The notes: generated by a model not told the origin, from the sequence alone. Numbered from the stretch's first letter, positions 5,172 to 13,009 are shown. The stretch: 15,959 bases of DNA from an uncultured Microbacteriaceae bacterium (GCA_943914115.1 CALUAU010000039.1:1-15959); one strand, 5' to 3'. Program-made: numbers and translations.

Positions 5172-7013
5172 CTAGTGCAATTTGCGACGCAGATAGTCGA
5201 TGCGCTGTTGAATTTGGTGGGCGGTTGCCTGCCCCACCGCAGGGCCCCCGCAGGTGACACGCAGCTGCGAATGAATGGCCCCGTGCGGCTGACCTGATTG
5301 TCGCGCGTAGAGCCCCACCAGCGAGTGCAACAGGTTTCGCTGCTCTTTCAACGAGCGGTGCATCGGCTGCACGGTTTGGTGACCGTCGTTCAGTGATCCC
5401 CGCGCACGCGCATCCTGGATGCGATGCTGCCGCTGGGCGCGCTGTTCAAGCACCGCGGCGACCTCATCGTGGTTCAAAATTCCCGGCAAACCCAAAAATT
5501 CGAGCTCTTCCAGCGACCCCACTTCGGCCGCATATCCGTAGTCACCGCCGTCGTAAAGCACCCGGTCGAACTGTGCTTCGGATGACAGCGCTTCAAATTT
5601 GTATTTGGTGAGCTCTTCCGAGGCTCGATCTTCGGCCTCTGCCTCCCGCAGTTCGCGCTCCTCTGGCGTCATCCCGGGCGCATCGTCGCTGTCGCTGCCG
5701 TCTTTACGGTCGAGCGCGTGATCGCGCTCAAGTTCGAGTTCGTGAGCCAGAGCCGAGAGCTTTGGCACCGACGGCAAAAACACGGTGGCAGTTTCGCCCC
5801 GGCGACGCGCCCGCACAAAGCGGCCGATCGCCTGTGCAAAAAATAGCGGCGTCGATGAGCTCGTGGCATACACGCCGACAGCGAGCCGGGGCACGTCGAC
5901 GCCCTCAGAAACCATCCGCACGGCCACCATCCACCGCTCGCTTCCGTTTGCCGAGAACGAATCGATGCGGGCAGAAGCTCCGGGATCATCGCTCAAAATC
6001 AGCGCCGGCGCGGTGCCGGTGATGTATTCGAGCAGTTTTGCATAGCCGCGGGCAGCCTGATGATCGGTGGCAATTACCAGGCCGCCCGCATCCGGAACCT
6101 GCTCACGCACCTCGGTAAGCCGTCTATCTGCGGCTCGCAGCACCTGCTGCATCCAGTCGCCTTCGGGATCCAGAGCCGTGCGCCACGCCTGCGAAATGAT
6201 GTCTTTGGTGTTGTCGTCGGCAAGACCGGCGCTCATCTGTTCGCCGCTCGTGTCACGCCAGTTCATCGACCCGGCGTACGACATGAACATCACCGGCCGC
6301 ACGACCCCGTCACGCAGGGCCCGACCGTAGCCGTAGTTGTAGTCGGCCTTCGACACCCGCACACCAGAAGCATCCGACTCGTACCGCACGAACGGAATTG
6401 GCGCGGTATCAGAGCGGAACGGCGTTCCGGTGAGTGAGAGCCGGCGCTCGGCATACTGGTACGCGTCGCGCAGCCCGTCACCCCACGAAAGCGAATCGCC
6501 ACCGTGGTGCACTTCGTCCAAAATCACCAGCGACCGTGCGGAAGAACACAGGTGCTCATGCACATAGGGCTTCAGCGCGACCTGCGCATAGGTCACGGCA
6601 ACGCCGTGATAGTCACGCGAAAGCGCGCCGCTCGAGTTGCGAAATTCTGGGTCGAGATGGATGCCCACGCGCGCCGCTGAAGCCGCCCACTGCGTTTTTA
6701 AATGGTCGGTTGGCGAAACCACGATGACGCGATTGACTGTGCCGCGGCGCAGCAGCTCGCTCGCCAAGCGCAGCGCGAACGTGGTTTTCCCGGCTCCGGG
6801 CGTTGCGGATGCGAGAAAATCGCGCGGCTCGGTGGCGAAATACTGCTCGAGTGCCTCCTGCTGCCAGGCTCGCAAATTGGATGCGGTGCCCCAAGGCGCG
6901 CGGCGGGGAAACGATGGTGATAGATGCTCGGCGGCATAGCTACCAAGCTGCGCTTCGCCGTCAGCCCGATGTGTTCCATCCGCCGAGTGTGAATCGAATG
7001 TGGGCTGAGTCAT
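5172..7013 (-). CDS. Superfamily 2 DEAD/DEAH-box helicase, 613 aa
   Basis: The protein is a nucleic-acid-dependent ATPase with two RecA-like domains. Visible motifs are LRAWQQEAL (Q-motif-like, 47-55), Walker A TPGAGKTT (71-78), VSPTDHLKTQW (motif Ia region, 99-109), DEVHH (motif II, 166-170), LTGTPFR (motif III, 194-200), SEGVDVPR (motif V, 369-376) and AQAIGRFVRARR (motif VI, 393-404). The last 200 residues contain a charged helical linker (about 420-465) and a tail without a recognisable domain. The ATG at 7013 overlaps the TGA of the upstream acyl-CoA dehydrogenase-like gene (ATGA), so it is the last gene of a coupled operon. The motif set resembles the helicase parts of restriction-type and UvrB-like proteins, but no nuclease or methylase domain is seen here. 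The helicase call is certain; the substrate and pathway are unknown. Confidence 0.93.
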   Translation of the reverse strand: MTQPTFDSHSADGTHRADGEAQLGSYAAEHLSPSFPRRAPWGTASNLRAWQQEALEQYFATEPRDFLASATPGAGKTTFALRLASELLRRGTVNRVIVVSPTDHLKTQWAASAARVGIHLDPEFRNSSGALSRDYHGVAVTYAQVALKPYVHEHLCSSARSLVILDEVHHGGDSLSWGDGLRDAYQYAERRLSLTGTPFRSDTAPIPFVRYESDASGVRVSKADYNYGYGRALRDGVVRPVMFMSYAGSMNWRDTSGEQMSAGLADDNTKDIISQAWRTALDPEGDWMQQVLRAADRRLTEVREQVPDAGGLVIATDHQAARGYAKLLEYITGTAPALILSDDPGASARIDSFSANGSERWMVAVRMVSEGVDVPRLAVGVYATSSSTPLFFAQAIGRFVRARRRGETATVFLPSVPKLSALAHELELERDHALDRKDGSDSDDAPGMTPEERELREAEAEDRASEELTKYKFEALSSEAQFDRVLYDGGDYGYAAEVGSLEELEFLGLPGILNHDEVAAVLEQRAQRQHRIQDARARGSLNDGHQTVQPMHRSLKEQRNLLHSLVGLYARQSGQPHGAIHSQLRVTCGGPAVGQATAHQIQQRIDYLRRKLH

Positions 7014-8263
7014 GCCTGTTCGCGGCCGCCCCGAGGTGTCGGTGGCTCGGTTGTTAGACGTTCGGCAGCTGCATCAAGCACCCAGTTGGCGATCCCCGCC
7101 CGTACCCCGCGGTCTTGCGAGGGCTGGAATATTCCCGCGGTGATATCGCGATACAACCTGCCCAGTTCGTGTCCTGAACGATAAGCGCTGCCGCCCACCA
7201 CTTCGAGCGCCTCGGTCCCGGTTTCACGGGCTGCACGGGTGCCGATGTATTTCGCAAGCGTCAGCCGCGGGAACCACTCCGCTCCCAGGTCTTCCTGTTC
7301 ATCCACCGACCGGCACACCGACTCGATCTGTAGGCGAGCTGACAGCTGCCGCGTGCCCATCTGCGCAATGAGTTCACGGATGCCGGGGTCGGCGGCATAG
7401 GGGGCATCGTTGACCCGGCTGTGACGTCGGTGTGCGGCCTCGGCAGCAAGCTCAACGGCCCGGTCGCCCATGCCCAGATAGCAGGCACCGATCAGCGGCA
7501 AGAAGTTCGCGAAAATGCCGAACACAATCGGCGATGCGTTTGGCCCTGCCGGGGCGTAGCCCACCACGCGCTCAGGCGCGGCGTACGCCTGCTCGAGGCT
7601 CGTGGTGTGCGATTGGGTGCCGCGCATGCCAAGCGTGTCCCAGTCATCGTGGCTGCGTGTGCCACCATCCTCACGGCGCAGCACGGCGTGCACCACACGC
7701 GGATCTTCGTTGTGCTCGTCACGGCCAAACACCCACAGCCGGGTCCACACTGGCGCAAGCGAGGTAAAAACCTTGGTGCCGGTAAAGCAATAACCACCAT
7801 CGGGCTGCGGAGCGGCCGTCACGGTTGAGTCGAAGGTGACCGCATCATTGCCCGGCTCAGAGATAGCAAGCCCGAAAACTTCGTCAGCCGCTGCCTCCCG
7901 TGAGAGCCAGTCGAGGCTGTGATCACCCCGCTGATAGAAGTTACGCGCGATACCGGTAGTGATCAGGTGCATATTGACCGCCAGTGCCGTTGCGGGCGCG
8001 GCTTTGGCGAGTTCCATTTGCGCCTGAGCTGCCTGCAGCAACGTCGCTCCCCCGCCGCCAAGCTCGCTCGGCACGAGCATTCGCAAATAACCCGTGTCTT
8101 TCAGCGCCCGGAGGTCTTCATCGGGAAAAACATTTTTTCGATCAACTCCTGCGGCGCGCTCATGAATTTGTTGCAGCAGGGATGCGGGCAGCAGGTCTTC
8201 AATACGGAACGGTTGCACTTCAGTCACCCCACTACGGTAGCCCGTGCCACCGACACATCTCAT
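7010..8263 (-). CDS. Acyl-CoA dehydrogenase-family flavoprotein
   Basis: The protein has the acyl-CoA dehydrogenase layout. A helical N-domain contains GYLRMLVPSELGGGGATLLQ (about 58-77). A central beta-domain begins at FGLAISEPGND (130-140) and FTGTKVFTSLAP (160-171), the flavin-contact strands. A helical C-domain ends in LGRLYRDITAGIFQPSQDRG. The usual catalytic Glu before the terminal GT/GN motif is not evident there, so it may not be a classical beta-oxidation dehydrogenase; a flavin monooxygenase-like or otherwise diverged member is possible. The start is uncertain. ATG 8263 overlaps the preceding TGA (ATGA), fitting the coupling used in this operon. GTG 8227 would remove 12 residues that look unlike the family and has TACCGT six bases upstream. 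Its partners, an RNA methyltransferase and a helicase, give no metabolic hint. Confidence 0.85.
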   Translation of the reverse strand: MRCVGGTGYRSGVTEVQPFRIEDLLPASLLQQIHERAAGVDRKNVFPDEDLRALKDTGYLRMLVPSELGGGGATLLQAAQAQMELAKAAPATALAVNMHLITTGIARNFYQRGDHSLDWLSREAAADEVFGLAISEPGNDAVTFDSTVTAAPQPDGGYCFTGTKVFTSLAPVWTRLWVFGRDEHNEDPRVVHAVLRREDGGTRSHDDWDTLGMRGTQSHTTSLEQAYAAPERVVGYAPAGPNASPIVFGIFANFLPLIGACYLGMGDRAVELAAEAAHRRHSRVNDAPYAADPGIRELIAQMGTRQLSARLQIESVCRSVDEQEDLGAEWFPRLTLAKYIGTRAARETGTEALEVVGGSAYRSGHELGRLYRDITAGIFQPSQDRGVRAGIANWVLDAAAERLTTEPPTPRGGREQA

Positions 8264-9078
8264 GTTTCGTTAAGCAGCGCGTAGAGCGCGACAGCGCTCG
8301 TTGCCGCGACGTTCAGTGAATCGACGCCGTGCTGCATCGGGATGATCACCGTTTGGTCGGCGGTTTGGAGTGCCGCCCGGCTGAGCCCGTGCCCCTCGGT
8401 GCCGAGCATCAGGGCAACTCGCGGCGCGCGCTTGGCCGCATACTCACGAATCGGAATCGCCTGCGGGTCGAGTGCCAGCGCCACCGTTTCAAAGTGGTGC
8501 CGGCGAAATAGGTCACCGGCTCGCTGCCAGTTTGGCAGCCGTGCCCATGGAATCTGCAGCACCGTCCCCATCGAAACTCGAACGCTGCGTCGGTACAGCG
8601 GATCGGCACACTCTTCGCTGACCAGTACCGCATCGGCACCGAGTGCGGCGGCATTGCGGAATGCCGCGCCAACATTGGTGTGGTCGACAATATTTTCGAG
8701 CACCAGCACCGTGCTCGCGTTCTGCAATAGCTCGCCCGGATCGGTGGGCGCGGGGCGATGCATTGCCGCGATCACTCCGCGATGCATCCGATAGCCGGTC
8801 AGTTCGGTGAGGAGTTCTTCTGCGGCCACGTACACGGGTGTTTCGGGCCAGTTCGCGAGCAATCGCTCGGCCTGCTCGACAAACTTTGGCTGCGTCAGTA
8901 GTGACCGCGGACGGTGACCGGCTGCAATCGCCCGGGTGATCACTTTTTCTGATTCGGCCAGGTAGAGGCCACCGGCGGGTTCAAGTTTTTTGCGCAGAGC
9001 CACATCGGTCAGGTTGAGATAGTCGTCGAGCCCTGGATGCTGCGAACTATCGAGCTCGGTAACGCTGATGATGTGCAT
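8260..9078 (-). CDS. SpoU/TrmH-family RNA 2'-O-methyltransferase, 272 aa
   Basis: SPOUT enzymes of this family transfer methyl from S-adenosylmethionine to the 2'-OH of a tRNA or rRNA ribose. All three family motifs are present: motif 1, ENIVDHTNVGAAFRNAAALG (128-147), with the conserved Asn and Arg; motif 2, LMLGTEGHGL (223-232); and motif 3, IIPMQHGVDSLNVAATSAVA (245-264). These form the knotted cofactor site. The N-terminal part (about 20-110) resembles the substrate-binding domain of the TrmH-like group, including LYLAESEKVI. The length is normal. The ATG at 9078 has no Shine-Dalgarno sequence but a GATAAT hexamer exactly six bases upstream, suggesting its own leaderless transcript. The stop overlaps the next start (ATGA). 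The exact RNA target cannot be told from sequence. Confidence 0.93.
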   Translation of the reverse strand: MHIISVTELDSSQHPGLDDYLNLTDVALRKKLEPAGGLYLAESEKVITRAIAAGHRPRSLLTQPKFVEQAERLLANWPETPVYVAAEELLTELTGYRMHRGVIAAMHRPAPTDPGELLQNASTVLVLENIVDHTNVGAAFRNAAALGADAVLVSEECADPLYRRSVRVSMGTVLQIPWARLPNWQRAGDLFRRHHFETVALALDPQAIPIREYAAKRAPRVALMLGTEGHGLSRAALQTADQTVIIPMQHGVDSLNVAATSAVALYALLNET

Positions 9079-9084
9079 CGTGCA

Positions 9085-9090
9085 ATTATC
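9085..9090 (-). promoter_or_regulatory. -10 hexamer GATAAT of a probable leaderless promoter for the RNA methyltransferase
   Basis: GATAAT differs from TATAAT at one base and is followed by six bases (TGCACG) and then ATG, so transcription would start at or near the A of the start codon. A TTGATC at 9110-9115 could serve as the -35 box with a long 19-bp spacer. Leaderless mRNAs are common in Actinobacteria. Confidence 0.55.
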
Positions 9091-9095
9091 GCGCG

Positions 9096-9111
9096 TCGGG
9101 CCGCGGCCCGA
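9096..9111. promoter_or_regulatory. Perfect 16-bp GC palindrome between hydrolase stop and methyltransferase promoter
   Basis: TCGGGCCGCGGCCCGA is fully self-complementary and abuts the stop codon of the hydrolase gene (9114-9112). It lies within the spacer of the proposed -35/-10 promoter of the RNA methyltransferase gene. It could be an operator or a short RNA hairpin at the hydrolase 3' end. No T-run follows, so a terminator is unlikely. Confidence 0.5.
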
Positions 9112-9990
9112 TCAACCGAGCCACTCGCGCAGGATGCGAGCCAATGCCAGCGGGGCTTCATAGTGAATAAGGTGCCCCACACCACCAACAATGTGCAGCT
9201 GCGAACCCGGTATCGTTTCGTGCAGCCGGCGTGATGCCGCAAGCGGCGCAATTGCATCGTGCTCCCCCACCACCAGCTGGGTGCCGGGAGGGAAGTCTGC
9301 CGCGTGCGCGCTGACCGCATCTGAAACCGAGGCCTGGAACGCTTCAAGCAGCACCTCGCGCCCGGTGAACCGCGAAAAATAGCGGTGATGCTGGTGGTGA
9401 ATCCAGCGGCGCAGCCCAGACGAATGCGTGGTCACCATCACCTCACTCATGATGCGGGTGATCAGCGGCGACGAGAGCAATGCCTGACCGAGCGGTGCCG
9501 GCAAAACCGCTCCCAAACGGTAGTAGCCCACCGCAATCGCGGTTCCGATTCGTTCGGGGCCGCGCAGGGCATTTTCGCTGATCGGATTCACCAACACAAT
9601 GCGGCGGTCGCGCAACCGCCGCACCTGACGCGCAACGATCAGCGACCCGAACGAGTGGCCGAGCACAATCGCGGTGCCAGCTGGATCGAGCTGATTGAGC
9701 GCATCCTGTAGCCATTCGGCGTAAGCATCCAGTGTGTGCGGCCTCGGCAGCGGCGAAGAATCACCAAACCCGGGCAGATCAGGCGAGATAAAGCGAGTTT
9801 CGGGCATCGCCGCCACGAGCGATAGCAGGCCGTGATGGGTGCCGCGAAAGCCGTGCACCAAAAACACGGTGTGGTCCGCAGTTTCCGGGCCGTAGGTCCA
9901 CACGCGAGTTTCGCTGCCACGAACCGTCACGTGTTGTTCACGCACCGGAATATCAGCCAGGCGCCGTTCGAGGGGGTTGTGCAGGCTCAT
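9112..9990 (-). CDS. Alpha/beta-fold hydrolase, 292 aa
   Basis: This is a serine hydrolase of the alpha/beta superfamily. The oxyanion motif FLVHGFRGTHHG (43-54), the nucleophile elbow GHSFGS (Ser113), the acid in GEHDAIAP (Asp245) and the catalytic His in GVGHLIHYE (His273) are all present in order. A helical cap lies between about 140 and 225. No signal peptide is seen, so it is probably cytosolic. The substrate is unknown; an esterase, lipase-like enzyme or C-C hydrolase cannot be distinguished. The ATG at 9990 lacks a Shine-Dalgarno sequence but has TACACT about eight bases upstream. The gene is divergent from treS across 50 bp and is followed after 33 bp by the RNA methyltransferase gene on the same strand. 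Confidence 0.9.
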   Translation of the reverse strand: MSLHNPLERRLADIPVREQHVTVRGSETRVWTYGPETADHTVFLVHGFRGTHHGLLSLVAAMPETRFISPDLPGFGDSSPLPRPHTLDAYAEWLQDALNQLDPAGTAIVLGHSFGSLIVARQVRRLRDRRIVLVNPISENALRGPERIGTAIAVGYYRLGAVLPAPLGQALLSSPLITRIMSEVMVTTHSSGLRRWIHHQHHRYFSRFTGREVLLEAFQASVSDAVSAHAADFPPGTQLVVGEHDAIAPLAASRRLHETIPGSQLHIVGGVGHLIHYEAPLALARILREWLG

Positions 9991-10040
9991 CGTGAAAGAG
10001 TGTATGGGTTGCTAGCCGAATAACCGAGAGGAGAAACGCG

Positions 10041-11825
10041 ATGAGTTTTGGTGGCTCAGACCTCCTGCCCGGGCTCCAGCGCGACGAGAACTGGTACAAA
10101 CGGGGCGTTTTCTACGAAGTGTTGGTGGGCTCCTATGCCGACTCAGACGGTGATGGCATTGGTGATTTTCAGGGCCTGATCTCGAAACTCGACTATCTGC
10201 AGTGGCTCGGCATCGACGTGATCTGGGTGCCGCCGTTTTATGAATCACCGCTGCGCGACGGCGGCTATGACGTCGCCGACTACCGCGAGGTGCTCAAAGA
10301 TTTCGGCACCCTCGACGACTTCCGCGAACTGGTCACACAGGCACACGCCCGCAATATGCGCGTGCTGATCGACATCGTGATCAACCACACTTCCGACCAG
10401 CACGAATGGTTCCAGCAATCGCGACAAGACCCCGACGGTCCCTATGGCGACTACTACGTGTGGAGCGATACCGACGAGAAGTACGAAAACTACCGCATCA
10501 TTTTTGTTGACACCGAAGAGTCGAACTGGACCTTCGATCCTGAGCGACGCCAATATTTTTTCCACCGGTTCTTCTCGCACCAGCCCGACCTCAATTTCGA
10601 AAACGAGGCCGTACAGCAAGAGGTGTTCGACGTAATTCGCTACTGGCTCGACCTCGGCGTCGACGGTATTCGATTGGATGCGGTTCCCTACCTTTTCGAA
10701 AGCGAAGAGGGCAACGGCGAAAGCGAACCCGCGACGCACGAGTTCCTACGCCGGCTGCGCGCCATGGTTGACGAGGAATATCCCGGCCGCGTGCTGCTCG
10801 CCGAAGCGAACCAGTGGCCGCACGAGGTGGTCGAATATTTTGGCACCGACGACGATCCCGAATGCCACATGGCGTTCGATTTCCCAACTATGCCGCGCAT
10901 CTTCTATGCGCTGCGCTCACAATACAAGGCCGAACTCGAAGAGGTGTTGCGCGAGCAGCTCGAAATTCCCCGGGATGCCACCTGGGGTGTGTTCCTACGC
11001 AACCACGACGAGCTCACCCTTGAAATGGTGGATGAGGAATATCGCCAAACCATGTACGGCTGGTATGCCTACGATCCGCGGATGCGAGCGAATGTCGGAA
11101 TCCGCCGACGCCTCGCGCCACTGCTTGAAAACTCACTCAGCGAAATCAAACTCGCCAACGCAATTTTGATGTCGCTTAGGGGCTCACCAATTCTCTACTA
11201 CGGAGACGAAATTGGGATGGGCGACAATATTTGGCTTCCCGATCGGGATGCATCCCGCACCCCGATGCAGTGGTCGCCCGACCGCAATGCCGGCTTTTCG
11301 ACGGCCGACCCGGGCAAACTCCGTCACCCGGTGGTGCAGTCGCTCGTCTACAACTACCAGCACGTCAATGTTGAGGCGCAGATGGCACAGCCCTCATCGC
11401 TGTTGCGCTGGGTGCGCAACATCATGCAGGTGCGCCGCCAGCATCCCGCCTTCGGTCTTGGTGACCTGCACGTGCGCGACACCACTCACGAATCGGTGCT
11501 GGCCTATTTACGCGACTATGCGGGAGAGCCCGAACACCCCCACAGCGGAGACAAACCCGAGCGCATCCTCTGCGCGTTTTCATTCGCCGAAACTCCCACC
11601 CAAGCAACAATTTCGCTGCCCGGTAATGAGGGCCGGCGAGTACTCGACATTTTTGGTTGGCAGGAATTTGAACCCGTCTCGGATGAGGGCACGATCACAC
11701 TCACTTTTGGGTCAAAACAGTTCTATTGGCTGCTGCTGGCTGAACCCGACACGGTGAGCGCCGCAACGAGTGCCATCCCAATTATTCGTGGACTCGGCGG
11801 CGCAAACGACGGAGATGCGGCATGA
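10041..11825 (+). CDS. treS: Trehalose synthase (maltose alpha-D-glucosyltransferase), GH13
   Basis: TreS interconverts maltose and trehalose in the cytosol and, in Actinobacteria, can feed the GlgE alpha-glucan pathway through maltokinase. The start NWYKRGVFYEVLVGSYADSD (17-36) is typical of TreS. The GH13 conserved regions are DIVINHTS (111-118), GIRLDAVPYLFE with nucleophile Asp213, LLAEANQWP with acid/base Glu255, and FLRNHDEL with Asp323. The later segment PILYYGDEIGMGDNIWLPDR and a C-terminal beta domain (about 500-575) also fit. The length of 594 residues is usual for the single-domain enzyme; no maltokinase domain is fused. A good AGGAG lies eight bases before the ATG. The stop overlaps the start of the exonuclease gene (ATGA). 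The related oligo-1,6-glucosidases and amylosucrases match less well. Identification is confident. Confidence 0.95.
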   Translation: MSFGGSDLLPGLQRDENWYKRGVFYEVLVGSYADSDGDGIGDFQGLISKLDYLQWLGIDVIWVPPFYESPLRDGGYDVADYREVLKDFGTLDDFRELVTQAHARNMRVLIDIVINHTSDQHEWFQQSRQDPDGPYGDYYVWSDTDEKYENYRIIFVDTEESNWTFDPERRQYFFHRFFSHQPDLNFENEAVQQEVFDVIRYWLDLGVDGIRLDAVPYLFESEEGNGESEPATHEFLRRLRAMVDEEYPGRVLLAEANQWPHEVVEYFGTDDDPECHMAFDFPTMPRIFYALRSQYKAELEEVLREQLEIPRDATWGVFLRNHDELTLEMVDEEYRQTMYGWYAYDPRMRANVGIRRRLAPLLENSLSEIKLANAILMSLRGSPILYYGDEIGMGDNIWLPDRDASRTPMQWSPDRNAGFSTADPGKLRHPVVQSLVYNYQHVNVEAQMAQPSSLLRWVRNIMQVRRQHPAFGLGDLHVRDTTHESVLAYLRDYAGEPEHPHSGDKPERILCAFSFAETPTQATISLPGNEGRRVLDIFGWQEFEPVSDEGTITLTFGSKQFYWLLLAEPDTVSAATSAIPIIRGLGGANDGDAA

Positions 11826-12514
11826 GCTGGACCGAACGCCTCGCGGTATTTGACACCGAAACCACCGGCACGAACCCGCTGAGCGACCGCATTGTCACCG
11901 CGTTCGTGGGCATTATTGACGCCAATGGCGAGGTCGAGCGTGGCTCGGATTGGCTCGCTGACCCGGGCGTGCCGATCCCGGACCAGGCGGCGGACGTGCA
12001 CGGAATCTCAACCGAGATGGCGCAAGAAAACGGCGAACCGGCACGTGATGTTGTGGAACGCATCCGTGATTCGCTCAATTGGATCGCCAGAAACAAACTG
12101 CCGCTGGTGGTGTACAACGCACCGTTCGATCTGACGCTGGTTGCCGCCGAGTGCCGCCGCCACGGCCTGGATGCGCCGGTGCTCGGCCCGCAGGTGGTTG
12201 ATCCGCTAGTGATCGACCGGGCAGTCGACCGCTATCGGCGCGGTAAACGCACGCTCACCGATACCGCTGTTGAATACGGCGTTGAGCTGCTCGACGCACA
12301 CGATGCCAGTGCTGATGCAGTGGCCTCGGGCCGGCTCGCGCTGGCCCTGGCTCAGCGCTATCCCGATGAGCTCCTGGTCGATCTGCCGACGCTGCATGAA
12401 AAACAGCGCGAGTGGGCGCAGACGCAGGTGGCAAGTTTTGAGGACTATATGCGCCGCACCCGCGACGCGAATTTCACGGCCGATCGCGGCTGGCCGACGC
12501 GCGCTCTCGATTAG
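11822..12514 (+). CDS. DnaQ-like DEDDh 3'-5' exonuclease, 230 aa
   Basis: This metal-dependent exonuclease belongs to the DnaQ/RNase T group. ExoI is AVFDTETTG (Asp11, Glu13), ExoII is VVYNAPFDLTLV (Asp103) and ExoIII is HDASADAVAS (His160, Asp165), giving a complete DEDDh active site. The C-terminal 55 residues form a short helical tail. It is a stand-alone domain without polymerase or helicase parts, so it may act in proofreading, DNA repair or RNA trimming. Its ATG overlaps the treS stop (ATGA), meaning it depends on the treS transcript; there is no obvious biochemical link between the two. A bidirectional terminator follows 25 bp after the stop. Confidence 0.93.
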   Translation: MSWTERLAVFDTETTGTNPLSDRIVTAFVGIIDANGEVERGSDWLADPGVPIPDQAADVHGISTEMAQENGEPARDVVERIRDSLNWIARNKLPLVVYNAPFDLTLVAAECRRHGLDAPVLGPQVVDPLVIDRAVDRYRRGKRTLTDTAVEYGVELLDAHDASADAVASGRLALALAQRYPDELLVDLPTLHEKQREWAQTQVASFEDYMRRTRDANFTADRGWPTRALD

Positions 12515-12538
12515 CCGCTGTGCGCATCCGCACATACG

Positions 12539-12574
12539 AAATGGCGGGCACCACAAGAGTGATGCCCGCCATTT
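12539..12574. terminator. Bidirectional terminator between the convergent exonuclease and rpmE2 genes
   Basis: AAATGGCGGGCA (12539-12550) and TGCCCGCCATTT (12563-12574) form a perfect 12-bp stem with a 12-base loop. The stem ends in A-T pairs on both sides, so either strand gives a GC-rich hairpin ending in a short U stretch. It lies between two genes that converge and can serve both. Confidence 0.85.
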
Positions 12575-12586
12575 GCGTAAGCGAAC

Positions 12587-12844
12587 TTAGTTGCTCTTGC
12601 CGAACTTCGCGTAGCGGTTCTTGAACTTTTCGACGCGACCGGCCGAGTCCATGATGCGCTGCTTACCGGTGTAGAACGGGTGCGATGCGCTCGAGATTTC
12701 GACGTCAACCACCGGGTAGGTGTTGCCGTCTTCCCACTCGATGGTCTTGTCGCTCGTGATGGTCGAGCGGGTGATAAACTTCTCGCCCGACGCGAGGTCG
12801 TTGAACACCACGTAGTGGTAGTCTGGGTGGATATCTGCCTTCAT
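12587..12844 (-). CDS. rpmE2: Ribosomal protein bL31 type B
   Basis: This is a component of the large ribosomal subunit. The 85-residue protein MKADIHPDYHYVVFNDLASG...HPFYTGKQRIMDSAGRVEKF is clearly bL31. It lacks the CxxC zinc motif and has the longer YxxVVF N-terminal part, which makes it the zinc-free type B paralogue, often expressed under zinc limitation through Zur. I do not see a convincing Zur box upstream. The Shine-Dalgarno AGAGGAA lies about five bases before the ATG. An extended -10 (TGGTAAGCT) some 80 bases upstream suggests a separate promoter and a leader of about 80 nt. Confidence 0.97.
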   Translation of the reverse strand: MKADIHPDYHYVVFNDLASGEKFITRSTITSDKTIEWEDGNTYPVVDVEISSASHPFYTGKQRIMDSAGRVEKFKNRYAKFGKSN

Positions 12845-13009
12845 CGGGTTCCTCTTCTGGAAACGGTTGAACTAGGTAACTGCGCCACAGGCGCCAACGT
12901 GGACGCTCGGACGTGACAAGCCAAGCATTGAGCTTACCACGCAGGCTCGCAGCAATCCAGCATCCAATCGGGCGCGTTTCGCACCAAACTTTGATTTGCC
13001 GCGGCGATC
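12845..13009. other. rpmE2 leader and upstream intergenic region
   Basis: No gene is seen in these 165 bp. They hold the rpmE2 promoter and leader, and no obvious terminator for the ABC ATPase gene that ends at 13010. Confidence 0.5.
12931..12936 (-). promoter_or_regulatory. Extended -10 element of the rpmE2 promoter
   Basis: On the minus strand the sequence reads TGGTAAGCT, which fits the extended -10 form TGnTAnnnT. No good -35 hexamer is seen at 16-18 bp. Transcription from here would give an 80-nt leader containing a small hairpin, GCGCC-TGT-GGCGC (12882-12894). Confidence 0.4.

Noticed and set aside
5172..7013. Helicase as the restriction subunit of a restriction-modification or other known defence system.
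   Set aside because: No nuclease domain, methylase or specificity gene is adjacent; the motifs support only a general SF2 helicase.
10041..11825. treS product as oligo-1,6-glucosidase or alpha-glucosidase.
   Set aside because: The N-terminal WYKRGVFYEV start, the length and the GMGDNIWLPDR segment match trehalose synthase better.
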